Shown: positions 8,753-16,653 of the stretch, one piece after another
Layout: each line of letters starts with the position of its first letter
Numbering within the stretch: position 1 is the first letter of the stretch
Assembly (NCBI RefSeq): GCF_016756495.1
Contig: NZ_AP023243.1
Location: forward strand, 4,840,501 to 4,904,500
Source of the DNA: Mesorhizobium sp. 113-3-3
Lineage (GTDB): Bacteria > Pseudomonadota > Alphaproteobacteria > Rhizobiales > Rhizobiaceae
Direction of reading: 5' to 3'
DNA length: 64,000 nt
Translations under genes and position numbers: made by a program
The notes under the pieces: model-generated
Seen by the model: only the letters and a program-made list of their open reading frames with translations
What the model was told of the DNA's origin: nothing
Databases searched by the model: none

Positions 8753-8781
8753 GGGAACGTTTCTCCCGGCAGCGCATCCAA
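8753..8781 (+). promoter_or_regulatory. Predicted ECF-type promoter of the DUF4142-cupredoxin pair
   Basis: GGGAAC (8753-8758), 15-nt spacer, GCATCCAA (8774-8781), the same layout as at 7970. Flanking bases also match (CC before the first box, TTT and TCC within the spacer). It lies 60 nt before the DUF4142 start. Confidence 0.6.
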
Positions 8782-8841
8782 TCAGCGTCAACTGGAAATG
8801 TAAGCCCGGCGCTTCCTCGCGGCCGGGCGAAGGAGGATGCC

Positions 8842-9366
8842 ATGTTCACCCGATATACCGCCGCCCTTGCCGCCCTGCTCCTCGTCAGCGCTGCCCCGTT
8901 CGCGCAAGCCGCCGACAAGCCGACCGACCCGCAGATCGCCCATATCGCCTACACAGCCGGCGTCCTCGACATCGAGGCGGCCAAGCAGGCGATCAAGACA
9001 TCGAAGAACAAGGAGGTCGTCGCCTTCGCCAAGGACATGGAGCGCGACCACGAGGCGGTGAACAAACAGGCGCTCGACCTGGTCAAGAAGCTCAAGGTGA
9101 AGCCCGAGGACAACGCCACCAGCCAGGCGCTGACCAAGGCGGCGGAAGAAGAACGCGCCAAGCTCGCCAAGCTGAAGGGCGCGGCTTTCGACAAGGCCTA
9201 TATCGAGAATGAAGTCGCCTACCACAAGCAGGTCAACGGCGCGCTCGAAACGCTGCTCATTCCTTCGGCCAGCAATACCGAGTTGAAGAGCCTGCTCGAG
9301 ACCGGCCTCAAGATCTTCCAGGGGCATGAGCAGCACGCCGAACATGTCGCCGGCATGCTGAAATGA
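8842..9366 (+). CDS. DUF4142 secreted four-helix protein
   Basis: Exported protein of 174 residues with a Sec signal peptide (hydrophobic core TAALAALLLVSAAPFA, cleavage near AQA/ADK). The mature part is alpha-helical with the DUF4142 pattern: an N-terminal helix with HIAYTAGVLDIEAAKQA, an internal FAKDMERDHEAVNKQ (His ligand-like positions), and a final EHQAEHV-like stretch reading HEQHAEHVAGMLK. The family is ferritin-like and often associated with stress responses in rhizobia; its reaction is unknown. A ribosome site (AAGGAGG) precedes the start. It overlaps the cupredoxin gene by 4 nt (ATGA), so the two are translationally coupled. Confidence 0.88.
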   Translation: MFTRYTAALAALLLVSAAPFAQAADKPTDPQIAHIAYTAGVLDIEAAKQAIKTSKNKEVVAFAKDMERDHEAVNKQALDLVKKLKVKPEDNATSQALTKAAEEERAKLAKLKGAAFDKAYIENEVAYHKQVNGALETLLIPSASNTELKSLLETGLKIFQGHEQHAEHVAGMLK

Positions 9367-9680
9367 AATCGGGCGCCTTGATCCGCCTGTCCTGGCTGGC
9401 CGTGCTGGCGCTTACCGCGGCGCCGGCGCAGGCCGCAACCATAGAGGTCACCATCGACAAGCTCGTCTTCTCGCCGGCGACCATCGAGGCGAAGGTCGGC
9501 GACACGATAGAGTGGGTGAACAAGGACGTGATTGCCCACACGGCCACCGTGAAAGGCGGCTGGGAGGTGATGATCCCGCCGAAGAAGTCGGCAAGCCTGA
9601 CGTTGAAGACGGCGGGGGCGGTCGACTATTTCTGCCGCTTCCATCCCAACATGAAGGGTCGCGTGAACGTCGCGCCGTGA
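9363..9680 (+). CDS. Periplasmic cupredoxin (plastocyanin/amicyanin-like)
   Basis: Small blue-copper-type protein, 105 residues, with a signal peptide ending near AQA/ATIEV. Copper ligands of a type 1 site are all visible: His in DVIAHTATV (about residue 60), then Cys, His and Met in FCRFHPNMKGRV (about residues 90-97). The protein should therefore bind copper and carry single electrons in the periplasm. It is coupled by a 4-nt overlap to the DUF4142 gene and shares its predicted ECF promoter, suggesting a joint role in an envelope stress response. The partner oxidase or donor is not in the window. Confidence 0.9.
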   Translation: MKSGALIRLSWLAVLALTAAPAQAATIEVTIDKLVFSPATIEAKVGDTIEWVNKDVIAHTATVKGGWEVMIPPKKSASLTLKTAGAVDYFCRFHPNMKGRVNVAP

Positions 9681-9714
9681 TGCGCGCGGGGTAGCTGCCA
9701 TAAGCCGGCATCAC

Positions 9715-9742
9715 AAAAAGCCCCTTCCATTGAGGGTCTTTG
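9715..9742 (-). terminator. Probable terminator of the methyltransferase gene
   Basis: Read on the minus strand, AAAGACCCT and AGGGGCTTT pair with one mismatch around a short loop and are followed by TTT, ending the transcript of the gene at 9774. The stem is modest; it may also slow readthrough from the cupredoxin gene. Confidence 0.45.
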
Positions 9743-9773
9743 CGTTACCGCTCTGGTTGGAGCGGATCTGCGT

Positions 9774-10589
9774 CTATCGCTTTCTGGCGACCACTAAGAA
9801 ATTCTGAGCAAAGCGCGCTGGGACACCAGCGCGCCTGCATATCGTCTCAACAGGCCCGACCAACATCTCGCAAAGCCTCGGTAGCAGCCACCCGGGTCGC
9901 GGCAAAAACCCATAGCCGATGACCCGTTCGACCACAAACCCGTTGGAAACGAGCATCTGGCGATATGCGTGGATGCTTAACGTACTGCGCACGACGCGCC
10001 CCTGCAATCGGTTGAGAAAGCGGTAGACCAGACCCATTGGCGAGGTTGCGTTCATGTGGATGTTCGAAACCAGCAACCCACCATCGTTCAAGTGCTCATG
10101 AATGGCCGACAGTGCGTCCCGCCTAAGAGTGTCTTCAGCGTTCAGGAAGAACCGAAAAGCTGTGACCACGTCGAATCTTCTGGAAAGGGGGGCAACCGTC
10201 AGATCGGCTTCCACCAGTTGGACGTTGCCCGGAACCCGCGCGCAAGCGAGCATGGATTGAGAGACGTCGACGCCGACGACCTCACCAAACAATGGGCCTG
10301 CAACAGTTGTGACGCGGCCTGTGCCGCAGGCGAAGTCAAGGCAGCTGCGACCCGGCCCGCCAAGAGGCCTAAGAATGTTTTCAACCAGGGAGCGTTCGAT
10401 ACGCAACCACAAGGCAGCATAGTAGCCGGAACGGTAGGTTTTCGTGTAGTCGGCGCCGTAGCCTGGAGTCTGATGGCTCGATCGGTAATCGCTATAAGCG
10501 CTCGCCTCGAATGACCGCTCGGTCAATACATCACCACGAGAACCGTCCATCACAACCACCTCCATTCTGGGGCCGCTAATAGATTTCAC
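9774..10589 (-). CDS. Class I SAM-dependent methyltransferase
   Basis: Protein of 271 residues with a Rossmann methyltransferase core: motif I CLDFACGTGRVT (about residues 84-95), the acidic end of strand 2 in VVGVDVSQSMLACAR, and motif NVQLVEADLTVAP; a post-motif with HEHLNDGGLLVSNIH follows. The C-terminal 80 residues (RPGWLLPRLCEMLVGPVETI) form a variable substrate-binding part, so the target molecule cannot be named. Base composition is less GC-biased than the flanking genes and it lies next to a hydrolase remnant, so it may be acquired. The start at 10589 is the longest; internal Met residues at positions 9 and 14 are alternatives. Confidence 0.8.
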   Translation of the reverse strand: MKSISGPRMEVVVMDGSRGDVLTERSFEASAYSDYRSSHQTPGYGADYTKTYRSGYYAALWLRIERSLVENILRPLGGPGRSCLDFACGTGRVTTVAGPLFGEVVGVDVSQSMLACARVPGNVQLVEADLTVAPLSRRFDVVTAFRFFLNAEDTLRRDALSAIHEHLNDGGLLVSNIHMNATSPMGLVYRFLNRLQGRVVRSTLSIHAYRQMLVSNGFVVERVIGYGFLPRPGWLLPRLCEMLVGPVETICRRAGVPARFAQNFLVVARKR

Positions 10590-10682
10590 TCGTCCTGCTC
10601 AATCGTCATGCGTTCACATGACGCGGACCTTACAAAGATGTAAGGAAGGGAGCAGAATTCCGTCTATGTCGGGAGGCCGGGA

Positions 10683-10890
10683 TCCGAGGCGATTGCCTGG
10701 CAGTACACGCATGGCGCGCCGGCGTATCCGGTCTCGCCCGACGGCTACTCGCTGGACAGCTTCTATTTCGGACGACCGGGCGCAGAGAAAGTGCAGATCG
10801 ACCTGCTCGGCGACTACAAGAGCAATGTCGCCCCCTATCCTGCCTTCCACGCCTATTTCCGCACCCACAAGCCGCCGTTCCTTGCGGTGT
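10683..10890 (+). pseudogene. Remnant of an alpha/beta hydrolase gene
   Basis: The forward frame reads SEAIAWQYTHGAPAYPVSPD, then SLDSFYFGRPGAEKVQIDLL and GDYKSNVAPYPAFHAYFRTH before KPPFLAV. This is the cap-domain-to-core stretch of haloalkane-dehalogenase/epoxide-hydrolase-like alpha/beta hydrolases. In intact members the next residues are the WGKNDP-type strand carrying the acid, followed by the catalytic His segment; here the frame instead continues into unrelated sequence. The N-terminal half with the nucleophile is also missing, and no start codon fits. It is a gene fragment of about 70 codons, broken at both ends. Confidence 0.65.
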
Positions 10891-10977
10891 GCGGTGAAAG
10901 TGCTGGGGCAATTGGGGTTCACCGTCGGGGCGAAGTGACGGTGGCCGGCCGGCGGTCTCCCGCCCCGGTATGACGCA

Positions 10978-11853
10978 TCACCTCAACGCTTTGCCCTGAC
11001 CGGCCGCCTGGTCGAGTCGCAGCGAGGCGCGCCTTGCCTCGTCCGGCCTGGTGACGTGCGTCCAGGAGCCGTCATAGCTGGGCTTGCGCCGCTCGATCCA
11101 GGCGGCAAGCCCTTCCCTGAGATCGGCGGTCGGGGCCATGCGGGCGAATTGTTCGGCCTCGACAAGCAGTCCTTCCGCGATGCCGAGGTTGATACCGCGC
11201 GCCACCGCGGTGAGAATGCTGGCGAGCGCTGCCGGCGAATGCGTGATGATGCGGCGGGCAAGATCGTGCGCCGCCGGCATAAGCTCGGCATGCGGCACGA
11301 CCTGATTGACCAGCCCAAGTTCGAGTGCCCGCGGCGGCGGAAACCAGTCGCCCGTCAACAGCAATTCCAGTGCGCGCTTGCGCCCGGCAAGCCGCGGCAG
11401 GCGCTGCGTGCCGCCGAAGGTCGGCGGCATTGCAAGGTTGATCTCCGGTTTGGAGAACAGGGCGCGGTCGCTGGCGATCGCCAGCGGCACGGCCTCGGTG
11501 ATCTCGCAGCCACCGCCGAAGGCAATCCCGTTGACGGCGGCGATGATGGGTTTGCGGAAGGCTTCAAGCCTTGCCGTCAGCCTCTGGCCGCGCAGGACGA
11601 AATCGCGCAGCGCCACATCCGTGCCGGCCGCGACGCTCAGTGAGAATTCGTGGATATCGCCACCCGCCGAAAACGCCCGGTCCCCTGCTCCAGTGAGGAT
11701 GACAGCCCGGATGCTGCCATTGACTTCAATGTCGTCGAGGATCGCGAGCAGGCGATCGATGAGGGCGTAGTTCAGCGCATTGAGCTTTTCCGGACGGTTG
11801 AGGGTGAGGATGCTCACCCCGTCGCGGGTCTCGTTCAGGACAAGATCTGCCAT
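10978..11853 (-). CDS. Enoyl-CoA hydratase/isomerase family protein
   Basis: Crotonase-fold protein of 291 residues. The oxyanion-hole segments are AFSAGGDIHEF and GIAFGGGCEITEA, and both glutamates of classical hydratases are present: in GGGCEITEA and in SKPEINLAMPPTFGGTQRL. Hydration of a 2-enoyl-CoA in fatty-acid or related acyl-CoA breakdown is therefore likely, with substrate chain unknown. The start at 11853 (MADLVLNETRDGV) fits the family; the frame is open upstream through the regulatory region. It is divergent from a TetR regulator, with a palindromic operator between them, so it is probably the regulator's target. The C-terminal tail (about 25 residues after RRKPSYDGSW) is longer than usual. 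Confidence 0.88.
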   Translation of the reverse strand: MADLVLNETRDGVSILTLNRPEKLNALNYALIDRLLAILDDIEVNGSIRAVILTGAGDRAFSAGGDIHEFSLSVAAGTDVALRDFVLRGQRLTARLEAFRKPIIAAVNGIAFGGGCEITEAVPLAIASDRALFSKPEINLAMPPTFGGTQRLPRLAGRKRALELLLTGDWFPPPRALELGLVNQVVPHAELMPAAHDLARRIITHSPAALASILTAVARGINLGIAEGLLVEAEQFARMAPTADLREGLAAWIERRKPSYDGSWTHVTRPDEARRASLRLDQAAGQGKALR

Positions 11854-11902
11854 TGCTCTTCCTTTCCAGATACGACGGAAAGGGATCACGCTTTCGATTG
11901 CG

Positions 11903-11926
11903 TGTATATTCACTAGTCGGTATACA
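11903..11926. promoter_or_regulatory. Predicted TetR operator
   Basis: A 24-bp interrupted palindrome, TGTATA-N3-ACTAGT-N3-TATACA, lies in the 79-nt gap between the divergent enoyl-CoA hydratase and TetR genes. Its right end is 6 nt from the TetR start. Its symmetry and position fit an operator bound by the adjacent regulator, repressing both genes. Confidence 0.65.
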
Positions 11927-11932
11927 TGACCG

Positions 11933-12517
11933 ATGCCTGAAGCCGCCAGCCCAACCCGCAAACGCATCGTCGATGCCGCGACGAGGCTGTTCTATGCCGA
12001 GGGAATCGGCCGGGTCAGCGTCGACGCCATTGCCGAAAAGGCGGGCCTCACCAAGCGCACGCTCTACTACCACTTCAAGAGCAAGGACGACCTGATCGCC
12101 GCCTATCTCGACGGGCGCGACCAGCCCAATTTGCGGCAGATGGCCGGCTGGTTCGATGCCGCGGAAGGCGGTGCGGACCGCAAGGTCGAGGCGATCTTCA
12201 GCAATCTGGCGCGGGCTGCGCGCCACCCGAAGTGGAAGGGATGCGGTTTCCTGCGCACGGCAGCGGAACTCGCTTCGATGCCCGGCCATCCGGCGGTGAA
12301 GGTCGGATCACGCCACAAGTCGAATTTCGAGGCATGGCTGGCCGGCGCGTTGTCCCACCGCGGCGTCAAGGAACCGCAGGCGGTGGCACGCGAGATCGTG
12401 CTTTTGATCGATGGTTCGTTTTCGATCATGCTGGTCCACCGCAATCCCGAATATATCGAGGCGGCAGGACGAGCCGCGGCGGCGCTTGTCCGGGCGAGAT
12501 CGCAGAACAAGGAATGA
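11933..12517 (+). CDS. TetR-family transcriptional regulator
   Basis: DNA-binding regulator of 194 residues. The N-terminal HTH is typical: RIVDAATRLFYAEGIGRVSV, then AIAEKAGLTKRTLYYHFKSK with the recognition helix followed by DDLIAAYL. The C-terminal part carries GCGFLRTAAELASMPGHP, a pattern common in TetR_C members with Cys in the ligand pocket. It reads away from the enoyl-CoA hydratase gene and a 24-bp palindrome lies between the two, so local autoregulation is expected. A four-codon upstream ATG at 11925 that ends within the TetR start region is probably irrelevant. The inducing ligand is unknown, perhaps an acyl-CoA. Confidence 0.9.
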   Translation: MPEAASPTRKRIVDAATRLFYAEGIGRVSVDAIAEKAGLTKRTLYYHFKSKDDLIAAYLDGRDQPNLRQMAGWFDAAEGGADRKVEAIFSNLARAARHPKWKGCGFLRTAAELASMPGHPAVKVGSRHKSNFEAWLAGALSHRGVKEPQAVAREIVLLIDGSFSIMLVHRNPEYIEAAGRAAAALVRARSQNKE

Positions 12518-12575
12518 CCAACCGTGGCTTGGAACGCGGCCGGCAAGCATGGTATCGCAATGCCAGGAGGCGTTG

Positions 12576-13292
12576 ATGCGTATCATCTTCCGATGTGATC
12601 CGACGTTGATTGAGCATTTGCCGCGCCCGATCCCGGCGCGGGGCGCTCTGCCGGAATGGCTGCGCGCGATGCCCGCCACCGCCTATTCGGCGATCCACGG
12701 CCGTGACATTCGGACGCTCAAGCAGTGTCCGCCCGTTGTCGATGCGATGACCTATGGCTTCATGGTCCTGCTGCCATGCGACGTCGTCGTCGACAAGGGC
12801 ACCTTTTCCTGGGACTGGCAAATTCCAGAACCGCTCACGCAGAACCACCCCAGAGCGCCATTGAGCTTCCACACGCCGGGGCAGCTCGCCGGCAGCCCGT
12901 TTGCTACGCCTGGCCAAGCCGCCCTCAAATTCAACAGCTTCTGGACCATCGAGCTCGAGAATGGCTGGTCGCTGTTCGCGACGCATCCGGTCAATCGCGA
13001 GGATCTTCCGTTCCGGCTGGTGACCGGCTTGGTGGATTCCGACCGGTTCAGCGATGGCGGCATCAATTTCCCGGCGGTCTGGACGGAACCTGGGTTCTCC
13101 GGCGTGCTCCCGAAAGGAACTCCCGTCGCACAATGCTTTGCGGTTCCGCGCGCCGCGCCGCAGCTGGAATACGAGGTGTTCGACGAAGAACGGCAGGCGT
13201 CTTATGCGCAGACGGTCGCTAGTGTCCTGTCAACGCCCGGCGTCTACCGCAAGCGGTTTCGCGCCAGGCGGGGGCGCGCCGCCGGCGAGTGA
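12576..13292 (+). CDS. DUF6065-like uncharacterised protein
   Basis: Protein of 238 residues with no signal peptide or membrane helix. Conserved-looking segments are FSWDWQIPEPLTQNHPRAPL, ALKFNSFWTIELENGWSLFA, THPVNREDLPFRLVTGLVDS, INFPAVWTEPGFSGVLPKGT and PVAQCFAVPR, which I associate with the DUF6065 family; function unknown. An AGGAGG site ends 6 nt before the start codon at 12576, which decides the start over the longer open frame. Its 3' end overlaps the convergent TPR gene by 63 nt, an unusual arrangement. The TPR neighbour could be a partner; this is conjecture. Confidence 0.72.
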   Translation: MRIIFRCDPTLIEHLPRPIPARGALPEWLRAMPATAYSAIHGRDIRTLKQCPPVVDAMTYGFMVLLPCDVVVDKGTFSWDWQIPEPLTQNHPRAPLSFHTPGQLAGSPFATPGQAALKFNSFWTIELENGWSLFATHPVNREDLPFRLVTGLVDSDRFSDGGINFPAVWTEPGFSGVLPKGTPVAQCFAVPRAAPQLEYEVFDEERQASYAQTVASVLSTPGVYRKRFRARRGRAAGE

Positions 13293-14099
13293 GCGACGCA
13301 GCGCTTCCTCATCGAGCCATAACCTGCCGCTCGGCGCCGATGTGAGCGCCATGGCGATGACGCCGAACGTGGATGGGCGCAGACGATAGGCCATCGAATA
13401 CGCCGCCATGGCCCCGTCGAGGTCGCCGGTTTCCTGCAAGACGACGCCCAGATTGACGGCAGCCTCCGGTGCGTCCGGGTTCATCTCAAGCACACGTCGG
13501 TAGGCTTCGGCGGCGCTGCCGAACTTGCGCATGTCCTGACGCACCAGTCCGAGATCGAACCAGGCAGCCGGATGCCCACCGCCGGCGACGGCGCGTTCGA
13601 GGAGGGCTTCCGCCTCCAGGGACTCGCCGCGTTCCCACGCAAGGTGCCCCAGGCGTGCCATTGCCTCCTTTGATTTCGGATCCCGTTGCAAGACAAGCGT
13701 CCAGCATTCGCGCGCGGCCGAAGCATTGCCTGCCTGGTCGAGGGTACGTGCCCGCTCGACCAGTATCTCCGCCTGTGATGACAGCTTTGCCGCGCGATCC
13801 AGCTGTTGCAACGCCGCGTCAAACCGGCCATCGGCCCTGGCAATCCTGCATGCGAGAATCAAGGCGGGCACATTATCCGCACGAGCGGCCAGACTCGTCT
13901 CGATGCGCGTGCGGGCCCCCGACAAATCGGCCCTGGCGAACAGGACCGCCGCCAGAAGATGGCAAAGTGCTGGATCGTCCGGGTGCTGCTTCAGGCCCAA
14001 CTCGCACAGCTGCATTGCCTGGCCGTGATTGCCGGAATTGAAAGCGGCCACCGCACGTCGGATCAGATCGCCGCTTTCGACTTGATTCGTATTCGTCAC
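13230..14099 (-). CDS. Tetratricopeptide-repeat protein
   Basis: Protein of 289 residues built mostly of TPR helical hairpins, recognisable by the spacing of small and aromatic residues, for example AMQLCELGLKQHPDDPALCH, AAWFDLGLVRQDMRKFGSAA followed by EAYRRVLEMNPDAPEAAVNL, and GDLDGAMAAYSMAYRLRPST. Roughly seven repeats run from residue 10 to 245. The last 45 residues are not TPR and end within the overlap with the convergent DUF6065-like gene. No signal peptide, so it is likely a cytoplasmic scaffold. Partners are unknown. Confidence 0.82.
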   Translation of the reverse strand: MTNTNQVESGDLIRRAVAAFNSGNHGQAMQLCELGLKQHPDDPALCHLLAAVLFARADLSGARTRIETSLAARADNVPALILACRIARADGRFDAALQQLDRAAKLSSQAEILVERARTLDQAGNASAARECWTLVLQRDPKSKEAMARLGHLAWERGESLEAEALLERAVAGGGHPAAWFDLGLVRQDMRKFGSAAEAYRRVLEMNPDAPEAAVNLGVVLQETGDLDGAMAAYSMAYRLRPSTFGVIAMALTSAPSGRLWLDEEALRRSLAGGAPPPGAKPLAVDAGR

Positions 14100-14115
14100 C
14101 GCTTTGCGGCTCCCT

Positions 14116-15342
14116 CTAGAATCCGAATGCCAGCCATGCCGTGCCGGCGACGAGCGTGATCAGCGTCAGCGGCAGGCCGACCTTGAAGAAGGCACCGAAC
14201 GACAAGGGTGTGCCGGCGGCCTTGGACTGCTCGGCGACGATCAGGTTGGCGACCGAGCCGAGCAGCGTGAAATTGCCGGCGAGCGTGGAACTCATTGCCA
14301 CCACCAGCCAGGCCCGCTCCGGGTTTTCCAGCCCGGGTATGAACGGCCGCAGCGCCAGCACCGCCGGCACATTGCTCATGATGTTGGAGAGCACCGCGGT
14401 GAAGCCGGACAGGCGCCAGACATCGTCCAGGCCGAGATTCTTGGCCGAGGCGATGAGATCGGGCGTCAGCAGCGTCCTTTCGGCGCCGGCAACCACCACG
14501 AACAGGCCGGCGAACATGAACAGCAGCGGGCCGTCGATCTCGCGGTAGATGCGTTCGGGCTTGATGGCGCGGGTGAGCAGGAGAATGGCGCCGCCGATCA
14601 AGGCTGCCTTGGCAACGGGGACGCCGGCGAAGAAGGCGAAGGCCAGCCCGATGCAGACGATCACCGCCTTCAGCACCTGGCCGCGATGCATGCGGCCGCG
14701 CGAAACATGCGGCGTCAATTCAGCGGTGCGGGTGAATTCGGCGCGATAGACGATGCGCACGATAACGATGACCGCGACGAGGCCGAACAGGGCGACCGGC
14801 GCCAGCGCCGCCGAAAAGGCGGGGTAGGAAATGCCTGACAGCGCACCGATGACCATGTTCTGCGGATTGCCGGTAATGGTGGCGACGCTGCCGCAGTTCG
14901 ACGCGGTGGCGGTGGCGATCAGATAGGGGACCGGGTTGCGGTTGATGACGCGGGTGACGTGGACGACGATCGGCGCCATGACCAGGCAGATGGCGTCGTT
15001 GACCAGGAAGGCCGACAGCACGCCGGTGAGCAGCGTCACCATCACCAGCAACATGAACGGTGCGTGCGCGTGTTCGATGGCGATGGCGCCCAGGCCGCGA
15101 AAGGCGCCGGAGACCTTCAGATGCGCCACCACGATCATCATGCCGAGCAGAAGCGTGATCGTGTCGAAATTGATGGCGCGGTAGGCGTCCTCCATGCTGA
15201 TCGCGCCAATGGCGATCATCGCGGCGCCGCCAAGCAGCGCGATGCCAGCCCGGTCGAGACGCAGGCCGGGGATGCGGCCGATGGCGACGCCGGCATAGGT
15301 CAGGACCAGGATCAGCAGTGCCGCCGCACCCATCGATGTCAT
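14116..15342 (-). CDS. SLC13/ArsB-type anion permease
   Basis: Integral membrane transporter of 408 residues in the ion-transporter superfamily (CitMHS/ArsB/DASS-like). About ten hydrophobic helices are visible. Family marks include LVNDAICLVMAPIVVHV, TASNCGSVATITGNPQNMVI (the first substrate-binding loop with N-P) and MSNVPAVLALRP with STLAGNFTLLGSVANLIVAE (the second), repeated in pseudo-symmetry. The exported or imported anion cannot be named; arsenite, dicarboxylates and sulfate are all possible in the superfamily. It starts 16 nt upstream of the TPR gene (overall minus-strand order TPR last). An EcfG-type promoter motif lies about 94 nt before its start. Confidence 0.85.
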   Translation of the reverse strand: MTSMGAAALLILVLTYAGVAIGRIPGLRLDRAGIALLGGAAMIAIGAISMEDAYRAINFDTITLLLGMMIVVAHLKVSGAFRGLGAIAIEHAHAPFMLLVMVTLLTGVLSAFLVNDAICLVMAPIVVHVTRVINRNPVPYLIATATASNCGSVATITGNPQNMVIGALSGISYPAFSAALAPVALFGLVAVIVIVRIVYRAEFTRTAELTPHVSRGRMHRGQVLKAVIVCIGLAFAFFAGVPVAKAALIGGAILLLTRAIKPERIYREIDGPLLFMFAGLFVVVAGAERTLLTPDLIASAKNLGLDDVWRLSGFTAVLSNIMSNVPAVLALRPFIPGLENPERAWLVVAMSSTLAGNFTLLGSVANLIVAEQSKAAGTPLSFGAFFKVGLPLTLITLVAGTAWLAFGF

Positions 15343-15435
15343 TGGTAAGAAGCTCCGCGCGATCCGGTGGCGCCGATGCGGTCCGCCGATTGATTCTTTT
15401 GCATGTCAGCTTTGGCGATGTCGAGATTGATGACG

Positions 15436-15460
15436 AACGGAGTGGGCAAGCCGTGGTTCC
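15436..15460 (-). promoter_or_regulatory. EcfG-type (general stress) promoter motif before the anion permease
   Basis: On the minus strand GGAAC (15460-15456), a 16-nt spacer and CGTT (15439-15436) match the consensus of the alphaproteobacterial general stress sigma factor EcfG exactly. It lies just after the glycosyltransferase stop and 93 nt before the permease start. Confidence 0.5.
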
Positions 15461-15472
15461 TGCCCGGTATCG

Positions 15473-16435
15473 CTAACGCCGATAGAAATCCAGCCGCTGT
15501 TGCAATTCCTGCGGCGAAAACAGCCTCTCGACGGTCTGCCGCGCTTTCTGGCCCACGTCGGCCCGCAGCGCCGGATCGGCCTTGAGTTCGGTCAGGATTT
15601 GCGCCGCCTGCTGCGTCGTCTCGAAGAGAAAACCGTTTTTGCCGTGGCTGATATGGTCGGCATAACCGCCATACGAATGGCAGACCACGGGCAGGCCGCA
15701 AGCCATCGCCTCGAACACCACGCGGCCGAACGTCTCCACATGCGAGCCGGTGCGATAGTAGAACACGTCGAGCGTCGGCAGGAACTGTTCGGCGGCGAAC
15801 TGGCCCTGCGGCAGGAGTTCGAGGTGCGGATGCGGCGCGAGCCTGTCCCTGAGCGGCATGCCGCCCTGGATCCGCACCGCAACGCCATCGGCCAGCAAGG
15901 CCTCGTAGAGCGCGACATCGTCGGCATGATGCTTGTCCGCCGTGTCGCGGCTGAGCCGCCCCACCGTGAACGGACCATCCGGCCTTGCCGGTCGTGGTGA
16001 AAAACGCCCGATATCGATCGGCGACGGATGCACGACGCCTTCGACCTGCAGCATGCGCTTCTGAAAGTCGGAGATCAGCACCAGCTCGGCGTCGGGCCAG
16101 CCCAGCAGGCGCGGCATGCCGGTCGTCAGGCCGATGATCTTCGGGTGAAAGGTGTTGAAGACATAGATCAGCCGGCGTGGCCGGCGGACCAGGTAAGGCC
16201 AGATCTTGTTGCGCCAATGCGCGCCGAGGAAGACATAGGTGCCGCCGTCCGGCACGTCGCGCCTAGCCGGCGAGACGCGGCGAATCGGAAATTGCCGCAT
16301 CAGTTCGTCGGACACGCGCGAAGAGGTTGCCCAAAGGCGCACCTGCTGGTCGACACTCAGCAGCCGGTACAGGTCCATTGTTTCGCGTTCGCTGCCGCCA
16401 AACGGGTTCTGAAAGCCGTTGAACAAATGGATCAT
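15473..16435 (-). CDS. Glycosyltransferase family 4-type protein
   Basis: Protein of 320 residues with GT-B features. The C-terminal domain contains FTVGRLSRDTADKHHADDVA, LDVFYYRTGSHVETFGRVVF and EAMACGLPVVCHSYGGYADH, the E-x7-E-type donor-binding motif of retaining GT4 enzymes. The N-terminal domain has a gap-rich acceptor region starting MIHLFNGFQNPFGGSERET, where the early GGSE loop is the family phosphate-contact site; this start (16435) is chosen for that reason, though the frame is open 45 codons further. Likely role is surface polysaccharide assembly. It is a lone gene with no linked polysaccharide genes in the window. Confidence 0.83.
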   Translation of the reverse strand: MIHLFNGFQNPFGGSERETMDLYRLLSVDQQVRLWATSSRVSDELMRQFPIRRVSPARRDVPDGGTYVFLGAHWRNKIWPYLVRRPRRLIYVFNTFHPKIIGLTTGMPRLLGWPDAELVLISDFQKRMLQVEGVVHPSPIDIGRFSPRPARPDGPFTVGRLSRDTADKHHADDVALYEALLADGVAVRIQGGMPLRDRLAPHPHLELLPQGQFAAEQFLPTLDVFYYRTGSHVETFGRVVFEAMACGLPVVCHSYGGYADHISHGKNGFLFETTQQAAQILTELKADPALRADVGQKARQTVERLFSPQELQQRLDFYRR

Positions 16436-16653
16436 GATCGCAGCGCTTGCCTGGCCTTGCCCGGGGCCACCCCATCGCTCGTTCGCCGGCATCGAGAAGG
16501 TTGTGGCTGCACCGGCGGCCCTGATGATCGAGGAACTCAAGAAAGCAGAAATGTCCGTGGCGATGCCCATACATCACGTCAGCCGGAGGAAGCACACCGA
16601 CAAGGAAGCGTCAAGGAAGTGGCTACGTCGGCCTCGCGCGCTAAAGGCCGCGG

